From Monosporascus cannonballus (Eukaryota > Ascomycota > Sordariomycetes > Xylariales), in contig QJNS01000304.1 in assembly GCA_004154925.1 (NCBI GenBank), positions 19,401-83,400 of the forward strand: a stretch of 64,000 nucleotides of DNA, given 5' to 3'. The notes under the pieces were generated by a model. It was not told where the DNA came from and searched no databases. It worked only from the letters and a program-made list of their open reading frames with translations. Numbering within the stretch: position 1 is the first letter of the stretch; each line of letters begins with the position of its first letter. This document shows positions 63,750-64,000 of the stretch, in pieces. The position numbers were made by a program, and so were the translations under genes.

Positions 63750-64000
63750 CATTTTAGTTATTTTATTTTATGTTATTCTATCTTATCGTATTTTATTCTA
63801 TTTTAATCTATTTAATTCTTTTATGTTTTTATTGTTTTTAATTTTTTTTAATTTCTTCTATTTGTTTTATGGTTTTATTTTCTTTTAAATTTGTGTTAAT
63901 TTACTTTCCTATTTTATTTTATTTTATTTTATTTTATTTTATTTTATTTTATTTTATTTTATTTTATTTTATTTTATTTTATTTTATTTTATTTTATTTT
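63750..64000. repeat. (ATTTT)n microsatellite, degenerate to perfect
   Basis: 63750-63910 is a T-rich degenerate pentamer-like tract (TTTTATG, TATCTTATCGTATTTTATTC). From 63911 it is a perfect ATTTT array of 18 units to the window edge. Confidence 0.97.

Noticed and set aside
1..64000. Mitochondrial genome, CRISPR array, bacterial operon or telomere
   Set aside because: RIP-degraded LTR retroelements with TSDs and spliceosomal-type intron signals indicate fungal nuclear DNA. No spaced direct repeats, bacterial gene order or TTAGGG array is present.

Overview
This window looks like a chromosomal AT-rich isochore of a filamentous ascomycete. The layout resembles that of Dothideomycete plant pathogens such as Leptosphaeria, but the sequence does not name the species. 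Most of the 64 kb is very AT-rich DNA built from Ty3/gypsy LTR retrotransposons. These are destroyed by mutations of the repeat-induced point mutation (RIP) type: CpA is rare, TpA is abundant, and CpG is largely kept. TGG codons have become TAA or TAG, TGT has become TAT and CAA has become TAA, so no retroelement open frame is intact. Two islands of ordinary base composition interrupt this, at about 28.2-32.0 kb and 43.8-49.2 kb.

Layout. 1-20483 is one retrotransposon (family B, copy B4) that has been entered by three others. Element A (1-6537) sits just inside its left end, element C (11641-18572, TSD AGTAT) sits in pol, and an A-type solo LTR (19746-20097, TSD ATTAA) sits in its 3' LTR. 20484-28190 holds a minus-strand gypsy relic, LTR fragments, one solo LTR (TSD CTAAG) and a (TAA)n microsatellite. 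Island 1 carries an intact 605-aa FAD-linked oxidase gene on the minus strand. Divergent from it is a candidate small secreted protein gene, and the island is closed by a 211-bp hAT-type MITE with an 8-bp TSD. 31990-43335 is a solo LTR followed by element B3, which contains two short TIR repeats and a complete minus-strand element B2 (35678-42914, TSD TTTGA). Island 2 begins after a nested pair of LTRs. It carries a candidate two-exon small secreted protein (effector-like) gene at 44761-45255, a diverged 27-28-bp minisatellite, and a hAT terminus at its right edge. 50068-57357 is a complete but inactivated family B element (419-bp LTRs, TSD TAATA). The rest is AT-rich decayed DNA with two more copies of the 119-bp repeat, ending in an (ATTTT)n microsatellite that runs off the window.

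How the parts relate. The retroelement layers are dead and probably act as silent heterochromatin. The real genes are few: one secure enzyme gene and two tentative small secreted protein genes. All three sit in small RIP-free islands bounded by LTRs and hAT ends. This is the setting in which fungal effector and accessory-metabolism genes are often found. That last link is inference from position and gene structure, not from recognised homology.
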